Positions 46,994 to 60,960 of a stretch of DNA of 64,000 nt are shown piece by piece (within the stretch, counting starts at the first letter, position 1; every line of letters begins with the position of its first letter). The notes below the pieces were generated by a model that saw only the letters and a program-made list of their open reading frames with translations, was not told where the DNA came from and did not search any database. Location: assembly GCA_026874595.1 (NCBI GenBank), contig CM049306.1:47434019-47498018 (forward strand). The letters are read 5' to 3'. This DNA is from Sipunculus nudus (lineage: Eukaryota > Annelida > Sipuncula > Golfingiida > Sipunculidae). The translations under genes were made by a program, and so were the position numbers.

Positions 46994-47377
46994 TTTGCAA
47001 TGCAATGCTTACAGATACTAGCCTAATGTTTGGTCTGTTGGCGCATAATGACCACTTACAGATCAAGTTTGCGATTCATCCCAGTTGACTTATTTTTGAC
47101 AATATGACAGATCCTGAACATAGAAAATTTCATGAAAGACAGAAATTTTTATGAAAATGCATAGATGGACTTTTTTTCACAATTCCTGCAGATACTGGCC
47201 TGATTTTTGGTGTGTTGCTTGATAATGACCCATTACAGATCGAGTTTGCATTTTGCCCTTGTTGACCTACTTTTGACCATATGACACCTCCTGAACTTAA
47301 AAATTTTTTACAAAATTTAACAAATGTTTCTAATTTGCCCCAGGCGGGGGCATTTGTGTCGTTCCGACACATCTAGT
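46994..47377 (+). mobile_element. Family A Helentron-like element, right part and 3' end
   Basis: Resumes with GCAATGCAATGCTTACAG, as at 4095. Ends with CCCCAGGCGGGGGCATT, the hairpin GTGTCG-TTC-CGACAC and ATCTAG (CTAG 47373-47376) then TTTTT. Confidence 0.87.
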
Positions 47378-50300
47378 TTTTGTTCCACCGATGCTTGAAC
47401 TATCATGTGATATGGTGTCTTAGTTTATAATCTTCAAACATGGTACTCTTGACATAGAAATTTCATGTATAACCCATAAAATAGTATTTGACATGTGTCA
47501 ATAAACAAATTCAGTGTTTGAAAGTGTACCTTAATTATAACATAATTTTGGTGTGGGATATTTATTCACAGAAATGTTCTCTTGTAATTAGTGAAGATTA
47601 ATTAAGAACTCAAACATTCAACTTGAGATAGAAAAATCCTAATTTAATTAAACTGATTTTCCCAGATGATATGCCAAATAACTTGGACCAATCACAAATA
47701 ACAAATTGATATATAATTTGTATGGAAGAACATCTCTTGTAAACATATGACAAAATCTGTGCAAAAAGGACCATATTCATGAAAGAAATGTTTTTATAAC
47801 CTCATCATATTCTAAAAAAAATTGTATATTTGTGTGACCTGTTATTGTGGGCAGTATAATAAACATCCTTGTTCCATTCAGATTCTTAGACATTTTGAAT
47901 GGTTCAGTCAGTAAGTATATTAAGTTCCAAGAAGCCAGAGATACCACATGTATTATTTTGAGCTATTAGGTGAATGATCCACGTCTTGGTGTTTATGTGG
48001 ATGTTGTTATTTACTTGTTGTAATACCAGTACCACAGCTATGCCAAGGCCTCTTGTGTAGATGTTTTCCACTCAGATGGTTGAAGGGAACTTGACGTCAA
48101 TGAGGGATAAAAATATGTGCATGGCGCTATATGCCACTCCTGGGGTTTGATGATGAAATATGGTCATATGCTAGTGGTGACTGAATAGTAGGTATAGTTA
48201 AGGTCAGTCTGTTTCTTGCGTATAAGCATTGACAGTACCTCCACTAACCATAGAAGAAAATGACCAAAGCCAGGTGCCAGACCGGGTAATCTAATTCAGT
48301 TAAGTTCTATATGCTAGAGGTAAAAGTCAAGAATCTTATTTCAGTGTATAAGAGACCTGTGAGCACTGAGGTTGTCAGAAAGACAGGTATAGAGGTGTGT
48401 TCAGCAGGATCATACCATTGCTGTGCCGGCACTTCTTTCATTGGCCATATCTCAGTTTAAAAAAAAACCAGCGCTGACAGCTTCAGACAGAAATTAGGAG
48501 GGATACGTCACCCCAGCAAAGAGTTGTGGCTAGTTTCCTGGACTGACATGAAGCCAATACACCTTGTATTCATACTCATTGGAAATCTGAGAGGTTGAGA
48601 GTTGGATGCAGTTGGCCACTTCCCAGCCAGGTAGCTGCTGAAGCTTCAGGGGGGATGCTGTTAGGGCATGCTCGGCTGCCATGTGCCTGTTTACTGGTCT
48701 AACCAGCCGCTGAAGCTACCTACAGACAGTTATGCTTGGTATGGACTGGTGGTGGTAACGCAACTGGGATTCTCCATGGGACGCTCTTCACCTTCTCTTT
48801 CTTAGCTCCCCTGACATTTCTGTACAGGAAGTGGGCATTCGTTAGGTCAAATGTCAAATTTGTAAACACTGAAGGAAAGGCAGCCAATGAAAATAAGATA
48901 AGTTGATTTATCAACGCATATCACATGGCCTTTTCTTCTGTGTGAACAAACATCACCTGTCATGTAAACCCACCAATCAGCAGGCAGATTGTTTATTTGG
49001 TTGCTGTTTTCAGTGTTGCGCACCTCGTCAATGTTCAGGTCGGAGATGTGTCATGTACAAGTGGTTACCTGTGTGAAATAATCTCGCATATTGGTTGTTT
49101 ACTCTGGTTCTTTACATCAATAGACTCGATATTAGGTACTTGTTTTTAAGGTGGCTTTGGCCGCAATGATTTTAAATGGAACTCATCCACTGAGTGATGG
49201 TGAATGTTGAAGGCAGTATCATATGGTGTGATCAGATATGGCATTGTGTACTTCAAAGTTTAGTACAGTGAACAAGGATTTTCAGATTTTCTCAGGATCA
49301 TCAAAAATCTCATTGTGTATGAACCATTAAAGTTGCCCATATTTGTGGATTCACATACAATTGAAAAACCAACAGTACAATAAACGAAAGGATATATATA
49401 TACAGTATTGGAAACCTTTGGAATTTATTCACAAATGGATATGTATTTTTGATCTGCAGTGCATGAAACTTAATTCACTGGTACTTTTGAAAAAGGATAA
49501 TTTCATATTTCTTAAGGAGAAAGGAAATACTGTACAAGGAAAGTGAGATACTGTTCTGTGATTGGAAGTGAACAGAATATTTAGACTCTCACAACGCTGA
49601 AAAGCTGATCAGGTGTCATAATTACTGATGTTTTGTGGTATTTTGCTCTTGCACATTCTTCAAAAATGCTCAACTGTATCCAGTTTCAGGATGATAATGA
49701 TCAGGGTAAGTTGATTAAATTTATCATCTCTGTCATCATTATTATCATGGACAGTAAAAGCTTGTTGCATTGAGCTTGCTTAAGTTAAACACCCAGTACA
49801 AAGCTTCTGAAATCCCTAGTTCATTTAACTATTACATGCACTACCCTATAGTGTTTTGGAATCTCAAATATTTAATTTTTCTCTTTGTTCCACTTGACTT
49901 TGGCACCATTGGGCTTTTCAGAATTTGTTTGCCCAGTTGCAGATTAATATTGGTTTCCATTCAAGTTGTGAATTCAGTCAGTTCACTTGGTAACACATAC
50001 TGGATTTTAATTTACATATTCCATAGGGTTCTATGGGTAATATATTTGACACATGCATGCCCTAACCTCCCACCCATAGAAAAAAAATATACATAAAGAA
50101 TCCATTATTAAAATATTACCTTATTTGGAGGAATCTCAAATATAATTAACAGTACACCTGATATTACAGAACCTGTTCACTACTGCAAAAATAAATAATA
50201 AATCAATTTTGATTCAAAATAAAGCTAAGAAAATTAAAATGTAAAACAGACATGTAAATATTTTATTTTAAAACAAATTTATCCACCTGAGAATGATTCA

Positions 50301-50544
50301 TTAATCACAAACTATTTTCCTTAAAACAATTTGATATTTATTAATATTCTATTTCTGTTCAGACTTAATAAAAATTAAATAAAATCATTGTACCCTTGTG
50401 CCATATTAAACATAACAAAATTTCCTCTTTTTTACATAGCTTTTAAGCTTTATTATTAAAATCAACTTTGCAGAAATTTGTGGGTTAAACATTTTTCTTT
50501 GTATATTCATATTAATCATACATATTCATTGTATTATTGTATAC
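47378..50544. other. Non-coding region, no supported gene
   Basis: Less repetitive than the rest, AT-rich. A reverse-strand frame at 48720-48914 could encode 64 residues beginning with a hydrophobic, signal-like stretch (MINQLILFSLAAFPSVF). No paired signals or family support it. The forward frame at 49770-50096 is hydrophobic AT-rich sequence. Confidence 0.45.
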
Positions 50545-51010
50545 CCACCATCCATCAGTCCATCCGTTAACTTTTAGTGTTGCCGTGATAACTTACCAGG
50601 GCTTTGAGGGATTTTCACGAAACTCACCATATTTACTTACCAATAGTTTATCTGGCTGGCATGAGTGTGATTATGGGCAACATGCACACATATTTTATAA
50701 GGTCATATGTCTCTAGGCTACTTTGTGGTTTCACTGCTATAATTTATGAAGAATAAAAAGGATTTTGATAAAAATTATCAGAAATGTTAATCAAAATATC
50801 TCACCTAAGATCGATTTCAAGCAAAATCCAAATTATTTAATGAGGTCAGAGGTCCCAGCACTTTGGAGGCACCTTGGTGACTTGCCAAAAATCCCATGGA
50901 TTTTCATGAAACTCAGTACATGTATACTTATTTAGCAAAAGAGTTTCTCACCTGAAATACCTTCTCAACAAAATTCATGCATATTTAATGAGGTCCTGGG
51001 TCACCAGATA
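50545..51010 (+). repeat. Family F element fragment
   Basis: CCATCCATCAGTCCATCCG simple repeat, then TTAACTTTTAGTGTTGCCG, GATAACTTACCAGGGCTTTG, GGATTTTCACGAAACTCACC and TTATGGGCAACATGCA. These match 5427-5560. Two further degenerate units (AAATCCCATGGATTTTCATG and GAAACTCAGTACATG) follow. No clear 3' end. Confidence 0.6.
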
Positions 51011-54000
51011 CACAATGTGCATATGATGCACATTTGCAGTGCTCTTATTTTGATTGTTATATATGATAATGGTATTAGTGTTGTAATCCTGTCAAAGATA
51101 AATTTCCAAAGAAAAATATCCAGCAGTCTGGATTTAAAGTTTGAAAGACAGCCTGAATCATTTGAGTTTGTTACAGAGAGAGATAAATATTAAATTTACT
51201 CAAAAACCCAAGTCCATTGGGACATTTGAAAAATCATAGAATATCTGCAGAACTGTGCCCTCTAAGTAGTGATAGAGGCTATATGGGTTAACACGGTCAT
51301 TATATGCACCTAGGAAGGTTGAGGCACTGTTAGCTACAACCACCTGTCCCTTCCAGCAGCCTTTGAATGATTCCTGGAATCCTATCAATTCTTTGATCCT
51401 TTCTGTCCATCTGTTTCCTTGGTCTGTATGTTACAACTTTGTTATTTCAAGAAGGATAACATTGTTTTCACCAGCTGTCCTCATAATTTGGGGTTCATGT
51501 GTTCATTCCCTTCAGATGAACCGCAGGTGATCTTCTCAGGGCCCTTGTACATTTGAATGACTAAATTGTTGGCTTCTTTAAATTGGCTTCTTTATTCTAG
51601 GTTAGCACCTTTTGGCACCTAGATTCTTTTTGTGATTTACACTTTAATCTGAGAAAAAATTGGAATGGCATTGTGTAAATCATATATTCATTTTTTTTTT
51701 AAGTACATAAGCTAGCTTTCTCAATGTAAGATGGAAATTTTACTGGTTGAAGTTGTAAGTAACTATCGAACAAGGACAAAGAGATGCAGAACTTTGTAAT
51801 GAGCAGGCGATCAAAACTTTTTAAAAGCTCTCTTGACCCTGGCATCCAACCTTTGAGATTAGTAAACTGGGCTCACTAAATAATTGCTTGACACAGGGAG
51901 GAGTGTACTTACACTACCATAACCCTTGAAAGATGCATGGCCATTCTTCACAGTTCGTTACAAAAAACAGTGGATGACCTTGAACATACTGAGAATGTTG
52001 GGTGGAAGCCAGTGTTGAACTCAAGAAAGCCAAATAGATAAACTCATTCACAAATATAGCTGTTGGCTAGAATTTTTGGCTTCAGCTATCAAGATATATA
52101 ATTGATGATTGCACACAAAATAAAAACATCATGTGTGAACTAATTTCTTTGACCTTTTCATAAAATTAGACACAAGATAAGATGAGGACTGATACATTCA
52201 GACAGACTTCAATGATATTAGCAGTTGTTGAGACATGCACGGCATTATGTCAAATTTGTTTATTTTGTGATACATGCTTCAATTACATAAAAGATATATT
52301 AATATACACATTAAAAGGTATAATTAATCATAAAATAGATATAATTTGGTATAAGCTACTAAATGGATTTTTTTCAGATAAAGAGTTGGCTGAATTTACT
52401 TTTAACTGTGAGTATATACAGAAGAACATGAGAGGATTACCAGCAGAACATTTATCCAAATATCTGAGATCTCCAAATATCAAACAAACATTAAAGTCCA
52501 CATTTATGGTTCTCATATGGACAAAATGAACCACATAATGATACATCAGCCTGTTGTACCTCATGGATAAACCCAGGCTTATGAGGAAATTGGCAGTAAC
52601 TTTCAGGATTATCCATGTTAGTAAAAACACAGGTAGTGTATATGTCTGGTCTGCAAGCAGTGGCTTCTGCTGAATAAATTGTGTTTGTCTGCACTATGTG
52701 ACCAGACAGAGTAAATGGAAGGTTAAATGACTTGCTTTAAAACTTTGTGGTTTCTTCCTCTGGCTCTGCCGTGGATCCTAATGACCACCTGAGGCAGCAC
52801 AGAGTTTACACCTAAGGGTTATAACCGTAGGTGTTTCGGGGTTAATATGCCCTTTCCTCCAAGCTGGATAGGCCAAATTTGGCCACACCAAAAAATAAAT
52901 GGTTCTACAGACTCTCTGGAATAAAACATATATTGAATATGGAGCAAATAGGCAAATTTTGTTTAATTTTCTTCATTTATTTTGTTAAAATTTAAAGTCA
53001 AGGAAAATGTGTTGAATTGTGCTAAATTTCAGAAAGAATACAAAAATTTGTTTCAATTCTTGTTATGATTAATACATTCAACACAAATATATCCATGATT
53101 AAATAAACCATGCATGAATGTGTTGAGTAGATTGAGACAATTTAAGAGTCCCATTGAGCAACATGACTTGCTGCTCAGAAAGATAAGAAAGTATTAATAA
53201 CTGGGGTGTCAGTTCCATTAAACAGATATTTTTCATTGCATGGCCTTATCCATGCTGGTTGTTGGGTGTTTATATACCAGAAAGAGGCCAGGGGTCAGGT
53301 GGTTAATGACATGGGTGAAATGCTGGTAATTGTTTATTTCACTTCAGGTCATGTCTGCATGGGTTTACAATAACATACCAGTGTTGAAGACCCCCCACTG
53401 TCTGCTCCTAATTGCCTTAATCACTGCAGCCAGGAGTATCTGTTTTGTCCATGAAACATTCAAAATTCAACTCCGATTGAGAAATAGTACCCATATCCTG
53501 CTAGGACAATTTTTCCCACAGGCAACACACTTGTAATAAAATACTCATATAACAGATATCTAATAAAGTAAATAAGTAATAACATTTTAAGGTAAAAATT
53601 TCAAATATTTGATACTCATTAAACTCCGTAAATATTGGTACTTATTTTGTGTATGAATCTGTAAGTTTTGCACAATCGCTGAAACATGGCTTGAATTTTG
53701 GATGTAGCCTCATATTTCTTTAGATTTTCTATACTTCTATGAACTATTTACTTATTGACTTTCAGAATTCTGGTATCAAAAATTGAGACCATCCATGTTC
53801 TTTTGGCAGTTAATTTAATGCATCGCTGAAAAATTTGAATACTGCCAAATACCCTGGTTACCATGTCCCAAAAGTTCTAATTGAATCAGCGACATTCTTA
53901 CAATTTTTACATGCCCACTTTTACATAGTCTCAGTGATGATTTTAATACAACTTGTTCTGTTTAACATTTTGAATACTCTTTTCTCAAGATCACTAGTCT

Positions 54001-54251
54001 TTGTTTGGTATATGATAAAATTCAGTTGTCGTAAGTTTCTTAGTTTTGAGATGGAACTGGTTACTTCAGCTCCAGTGAAAAGTTCAGCATATAATAATAA
54101 TAGCTAGCATTGTAATAGCGTATAAAAAGCATTACAAGAGGGAACTGTTGATCCTAACACTGAGCTAACTGTAATATAGGCCATATGGATGCAAGAAGCA
54201 GTGTGATATAGTTATAATAATCACACAGCTGTGTCCTGCAAGTAGATCATT
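51011..54251. other. Non-coding region, no supported gene
   Basis: Scattered short open frames (51200-51388 reverse, 52182-52529 forward, 53330-53536 forward, 53835-54107 forward) have low-complexity or hydrophobic content and no domain I recognise. No repeats defined. Confidence 0.45.
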
Positions 54252-56392
54252 GATATATATATGTCAGAGACGAGATTGAAATCCAGGCGGATTTTAAATT
54301 CGCCTAGACGAGATTGCGATTGTGATCTCGCCTAGGCGAGATTGCAATTGTGATCTCGGCTAGACAGATTTTAAACTCGCCTAGACGAGATCACAATCGC
54401 AATCTCGCCTAGGCGAGATTAAAATCCATCATGGAGCAGGCCAAGATTTTAATCTCGCCTAGGCGAGTTTAAAATCTGTCTGGTGTCATCCAGGCGAGTT
54501 TAAAATCTGTCTGATATTACTTAGGCGAGTTTAAAATCTGCCTAGGCGAGATTAAAATAGTGATCTGATCTAATTTCCTGATATATTAAGCACTGTTATT
54601 GACATATGAAAAATGTTTTCAGTCGGATTGTCAATATTTTAACACTGAATGGTTATATATAGTTCAAAGGTAATATATTTATTAATATTTACAGAATATT
54701 ATAGTATTAATGTAATAATTAACTTTTTTTACAGTGATGTAATAATTATTCATGTGATAATTAACATTAATTTTGGAAACAGAATTATGAAATAGATATT
54801 TGATTATTATTTGAACCTTTGATGTGTTTCATGTGGTCTACAGCATCCTTATCATACCAATTTTTTGCTAAACATTAATTAATCTTTATTTTTTTTCTCC
54901 AGTTTTCTTAACAACCTTGGGATTGTAAATATCACTAATAATTTTTACAAAAAAATAATTTGTAATTGTATTTAAAAATATGGCAATTAGAGAGTAACAA
55001 GAGGTATATTGAAGCACACTTATGAGATATTATGAAGAGCAAATCTGGGGGAAAAAGTCATATTGAATCAATCATAGATAGATAGATAGACAGATAGATA
55101 GATTAGTTTAGATAGCTATTACTTCACTATTTAATGAGTATTTTACACATTAACATAAACAATCATCCTATTTGATAATTCTTACAGGACAAACAGAACA
55201 AATTAGTTGGTTGATCTAGTTTAAATGTTTCTTTTCTCCCAGGTATTCAACACTCAACAGTCAAAACATGTACACTTATGGTACAAAATATGCAGGGTAT
55301 CAGTATTTATGATGGACTTTGATACACCATCCTTTTTTTAGGTAATTAAACATCATATGAGAAAAGGTAAAAGTTGATACACAGATGTATGCATGTGAAT
55401 ATTTCTTTAGTCTTATTTTGTGAGGCATTTTGTGAAGCTTCAATATTTATGTAGACTGTGTTTCAAGATAACTGCCTTTTTTTGGACAGTATTATATCAT
55501 ATCAGAAAAAATATGATTTCTAGATTCATAGAGTAATAGATCATTTATGCATGTGAACATGCATTGAATTATATTGATAAAAAATAAATGAGCCATGTTC
55601 CTTTTGTCTTTTTAAAATACTACATTACTAATATTACTAATACCAGTTTCCCTTCAAATTAATATTGACAAAAAAATTATTATGTAAATAATCAGCAGCA
55701 GCCCACATCATATATCATTTGAATATGCCATATACAATACCAATGTAAGTTTCTTATTACATAGTTTATAAATAAAAAAAATAAAATAAAAAAATTAATG
55801 TGAATTATTACATAAATATTATAATATTCTGTAAATAATATTAAATATATATTACTTGTGAACTATACATAACCATATTAATAAAAAATATATAATATAA
55901 AATATTCCATTTCCAAAATTAATGTTAATTATTTAATTAATAATATAATATTCTGTAAATATTAATAAATATATTACTTGTGAACTATACGTAACCATTC
56001 AGTGTTAAAATATTGAAAATCTGACTGAAAACATCTTCATAAATCAATTACAATGCATAATTTATTGGGAAATTAGATCAGATCACTATTTTAATCTCGC
56101 CTAGGCAGATTTTAAACTCGCCCAAGTGATATCAGGCAGATTTTAAACTCGCCTGGATGACACCCGACAGATTTTAAACTCGCCTAGGCGAGATTAAAAT
56201 CCTGGCCTGCTCCATGATGGATTTTAATCTCGCCTAGGCGATGTTGCGATTGTGATCTCGTCTAGGCGAGTTTAAAATCCGTCTAGCCGAGATCACAATT
56301 GCAATCTCGCCTAGGCGAGATCACAATCGCAATCTCGTCTAGGCGAATTTAAAATCCGCCTGGATTTCAATCTCGTCTCTGACATATATATA
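54252..56392. mobile_element. Long-inverted-repeat element with CTCGCCTAGGCGAG palindrome arrays
   Basis: The ends are ATATATATGTCAGAGACGAG and its inverse, CTCGTCTCTGACATATATAT. The arms extend about 500 bp (54252-54780 and 55900-56392). The outer ~330 bp of each arm holds four CGCCTAGGCG-type palindromes linked by GATTTTAAACTCG, GATTAAAATC, GATTGCGATTGTGATC and variants. The inner part of the arms is AT-rich but still matches (TTTTCAGTC...TTAACACTGAATGG and its inverse). A second partial right-arm copy lies at about 55795-55885. No transposase frame. A non-autonomous foldback or long-TIR transposon is the best description; the superfamily is not clear, and the flanking (TA)n hides any target duplication. 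Confidence 0.88.
55075..55105. repeat. (GATA)n microsatellite
   Basis: GATA units with one GACA, inside the central spacer of the long-inverted-repeat element. Confidence 0.9.
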
Positions 56393-59300
56393 AACCTGAA
56401 CTTGTCTAAGATATATATTGTGGTCTCCACCTTAACAACAGCAAAGCAGCTGGGATGATTAACTTAAAACATTTATACCCATGCTTAATGTCAATCAAAG
56501 AAGTATTCAATAATAAGTTTTCTGGCTTTTGACAAGAAAAGGAAGATTGAAATCCAAGGCACAGTCTTTTGAAGAATTAAAAAAAATGCTTGTTTCCAAC
56601 TTGGTTTATCATCAGATGGTAGTAAGAGATGGACACATGTTGATCATGGCAAAATGCTACCATGTACCGATGCCCTGAAAAGCAGATTCAAAGCAGATGA
56701 TCTAGCACTTTTTTTTTCTGGCGTGGAGCTGTATAAGATATAAGATGTGCGTCTAGAAGGACCCAGGGAGAGCTCCCCGGTGAGTTCTTACAGGCTGGAT
56801 CTGGTTGTACACAGGTGATGTGCTGGATATAGCCCCACCTGGCAGCTTCACATCTACCTGCCATGAGGCTGTCTCCTGTTGCTGTGTTGCCTAACAGTGC
56901 TGGGTCTGTGTAGATGTTCATATTTCACCAAAGGGGAGCTGGCCACACTGTAAACATCAATGACAAGCTGTTACATATATCTTGGTGGTTGTTCTGGCAA
57001 TCTTTGATGTCCTTCCTGCAATGAATCCCCTGATCAAAATCTACTGATACACATGAGCATGGTGCTTTCTAATATAACAAAAACACAAAATTCATCACCA
57101 GTGATTTGAGACAAATTTTCCTTTAATTTTAATTATATTGTGCTACTGACATGTAAAGTATTATCAAATTGATACAAGTATGATTTAAAAAAAAAATGAT
57201 TGTATAAATTAAATACTTTTTCTAAATTCTAAAGTCTTATAAATTAAATATTCTGTTATAAAATGTTTGCTAACAGATGAGCTCAATATGGAGTTGAACA
57301 ATGTTTGAAATTATATGTTTGGTAACCAGATAAATTAATCACAAAGTAATTATTCTAAATTTATTAATTTGTATACTCTTTTGTCATGATTTTAAGAGAC
57401 ACTATGGAGTGGCTCAGTGTAAGGTTGTATTTAGGGTTTCCGTAGTTGTCCAGAATTGGTGGGTAGTTATTCATGGTTGATGAATGTATACCACAGTGTG
57501 TAGGTGGACGATTGATGAACAGTCCTGGGGTCATAAACTGGATGCTGTGTGGGTGGATGTGGCATTGATGAACAGGCTGGAGGCCTATATAATGATTACT
57601 TCCTGTTAGACAGCATTGACTCATGGAATCCTGAATATGCACAAGTGATTACAAGTACAAATTTAAAAGGGTTGTATTAAAATAGCTAATGTTTCTTTCT
57701 TGATAATCTCATGTTATAGTTTATCTAGATTATAATTGTCTTAGACATTTCACTTTTCATCAGAATATAAAGAAAAGAATAGTTTAATTCAAAATTCTAT
57801 TCATTGGCATGTTATATTGATGTTACTTTTTCAATATTTGGAACATTACACGTTTATATCTTGTAAACCTATGATATATTTTGTAATTTTGAAGATTTGG
57901 TTGTTATAAATATTGACAAATTCAGCACTGCTGTATTTGAGAAAAAATGTGTGAAAATGAGGGTCTATGCAATATCTAGCTGTCACTTTTGAAGCAAAGG
58001 TGTGCTGAGACAATAAAAATAATAACAGTACATACATCAAGAATAGAGCAAAAATATTAGTAAATACAGTATCAGCACATATCAGCTAAGAGCATATTAA
58101 TTGGTTTCAAGAACAGGTATATACCTGAAAGTGAATAGGTAAATGTTAAGATTGGATAGAACCAGGAAACAAAATTTCAGTTCTAGTTAATTTTACCAAA
58201 TAACAACAAAATGATTAGAAAATAGATTTATAACATAGCGATAAGAATAATATCTTAATGGTTGAAATCAGTGGTTAAAATATTGTAACTTTATAAATTC
58301 AGCCAAATCAAAGTCTCAACTCATTATGTCATTTGCATGGACTGGTTGGGTTTAACTCACATTGAGATTATTTATCTACATTTAGAAATACACACAAATT
58401 TCCGTATATGTAGATTTTCTCTAGGGATTTTCTTTTTAGTTGTATGTTATCTGAAAGAAATCTACAAGGACTACAGTTGAGCATTTCCTGTTTATATTGT
58501 CCTATTGACATGCCAGGTATGTCAAATATGCCAGAAATATAGTGTTTTCTCCTTAAAATATTATGGTTTCTGCTGATAATTCATTCTAAAATTGATTGCT
58601 TTCTCCTGTACACAAGTGGAAATAAACTTGCATCAGTGCAATCAGATTCATAAAAACATGAAACTCCATATTTGGGAGTTATAAGATCAGTTCAGCCTCT
58701 GTACATGCAGTCTGGTTATTTTAAAAAGACACATGGGAATGTGAGATATAAAACATGTTTTATTGCAGATATTTATGTCCCCTTAAGCCTATACAGTGCC
58801 TTATGACTTACACTTAAATACACAAGGAATACAATAGTGACTCTCGGTGTAAGCCCATACTGCACCTTTTGATTGACACTGGAATAACCCTGTTAGCACT
58901 GGACATGTGGATGATTGTAAGATCTGAGCAGCTGACCCATCTTTAGTTAAAGACATTACTGATTGGCTTTCACAAGTCAGTGCCAACAAATCTCGAAGGA
59001 GAAAAACAGGTAGAGTCTGGACATTACCGGCCACAAACTAGAATCTTTAGCTTACCAGTTGTTCCTATCAGTCTGCTCAGTACCTTTGAAGCTAACATTT
59101 GCTGGGGATGGTTTGGTGTAGTCTTGTGGTAATCCACCAACAGTTTCCCTACAGGCAGTGAGCCTGATGCACAGGTCAGCATGTTTTTGTCAGTGACTGT
59201 TATTGGATTGACCTCATGTAATCAGGGCTCCACTCTGCATGGTTTACACTAAGTGGTAATGGACATCATGTCCAGGTAGTGCATAGAATGGTCAGTTCAG

Positions 59301-59678
59301 TTGAGGGAATCCAAGCCTTCAGTTACACTCAAGTAAATTCTCATTACACTCGGAAGAAATTTCTGGAGTAATGAAAGACTCTTGTATCACTGGTAAGTCT
59401 GATATTTACAGGCTTAACACATTAAGATATTCATAGACTACAGATTTACAAATTTCCAATAGAGTATGTCTTAAGATTTTATATTGTAAATGTAGTTTAC
59501 CTTGCAAGACAACATAGGTAATTGATCGTTTTTGAATGTTTGAAATGTTTAAAAAAATCAAGTGGAACTTCAAGTTGCATTATTCTTATTAAGTTTTCTC
59601 AAGTGCATATGATATTTTGTTTTTGTTTCAATTTCCAAGTTGAAACTTATGACCTCCCTTCAGAAAAAGAATATGATA
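56393..59678. other. Non-coding region with weak reverse-strand open frames
   Basis: Reverse-strand frames at 56688-56921, 57364-57642 and 58801-59034 are open and of mixed composition. The last, after CTGTTTTTCTCCTTCGAG, reads RDLLALTCESQSVMSL and on to a stop. I recognise none of them, and consistent donor/acceptor pairs are missing, so no gene model is offered. All lying on one strand is the only hint of a minus-strand gene. Confidence 0.3.
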
Positions 59679-60280
59679 CCGTAGATCCGCGTTTTGCCGC
59701 CGCGGCCATAAAATAAGACTTCCAGCCAAAAATCCTGACTAATATTTCTCGACAAGGGATGCGGCTATAAAACGCAGGTTAGGCTAAATTCAAACATGTA
59801 CAAGTGACTCGACGGCCCGCCGAGGCGCAATGGGCGATAATAGGCTGAGGAAGAAGTGAATACTGAGAACGTATATGTAATGATACTGCATATTTATATA
59901 TTAATTTTATTCATTATTAATTTTATAAAATGTAAAATTGATGTTTAAACAGGCTAATATGTATTATAAAAATTTTCTGAGTCAGTCATAAACCACGGCA
60001 ATTGTCACGCAATGATTGATAAAAGATCGATATTCACTCGCCAAATTATGCATTCTATCAAGACTAACGGTTATACCTATATTTGAGTATGGCTGCAATA
60101 TCGGTAAAACATTATTTGAAGATATTTCTTGAACATATCATTTCTTTTCAGATAAACTGTAAAACAAAAGATAACCAAAGACCATACGTTCTTCGGCAAT
60201 TAAACCTGCGTTCACGTTCAGATACTTCTTCGTTGATCACATTGTCAATAGATGGCGCTCAAAGGTCATAACCTCACCAG

Positions 60281-60790
60281 CTAGTTCCGTAATCTTTAAA
60301 TATGGCACACTTTGCTAGCAGACGGTTCAGGCACCAGTGTGTATATATTATGATCAGCAGGACCCTGGGAGGACGCGTAAAGGCTCGACGCGGGATTCGC
60401 TTATTCAAAGGTTTTGTCAAGGTTGTTAATTGACCGACGTTGTATAGAGTCCCGTTGGCTATGATATCCCATTGAAGTTTAATTAGCCAGGGTAAAGGCG
60501 CAAGGTACACCAAGGCCCGCTAGTTCCGTAATCATTTTATGTGGCATCTTTTGCCGGTTGACGGTTCGACACCATTTTGCATATATTATGATCAGCACAA
60601 CCCGAGGTGTTCTGGAAATATGATCACCGACGAATGTGTCGTTTATTTAAATGTTTTGTTGTTAAATGACCGACGATGTATAATGCCTAATAATAATATT
60701 TAAACTACAGTCGTCCCATACAATGCTTTGATGCCTCATTGAACTTTAATTAGCCAAGTTAAAGGCGCAAGATTCTCCGGCATTCAGTGA
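60281..60790. repeat. Tandem duplication inside the TIR element
   Basis: Two diverged copies of ~240-270 bp begin at about 60281 and 60519, each with CTAGTTCCGTAATC, GACGGTTC, ATATATTATGATCAGCA, TGACCGACG and AATTAGCCA(G/A)G(G/T)(G/T)AAAGGCGCAAG. The second copy carries an extra ~30 bp (TAATAATAATATTTAAACTA region). Confidence 0.75.
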
Positions 60791-60960
60791 TGTGTCAAAT
60801 TAATTTCGTAGCCCTACTAGAATTCGTCTTGGATGAGTCGTTATAAACCGAATAAATTGTCATCTATTCTAATCGGATAGATCAGGCGGTTTAACCAATT
60901 AATTAAATTAATTAATAAGCCAAGCAACATACACAGTTGCAACTGTTTCCCAAAACTGTA

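Noticed and set aside
48720-48914. Reverse-strand frame with a signal-peptide-like start
   Set aside because: Short, no cleavage-site or cysteine pattern of a known secreted family, and hydrophobic starts are common in AT-rich DNA.
60555-60575. GGTTCGACACC, similar to a tRNA/SINE B box
   Set aside because: No A box at the right distance, no cloverleaf, and the parallel copy at about 60323 lacks the match.
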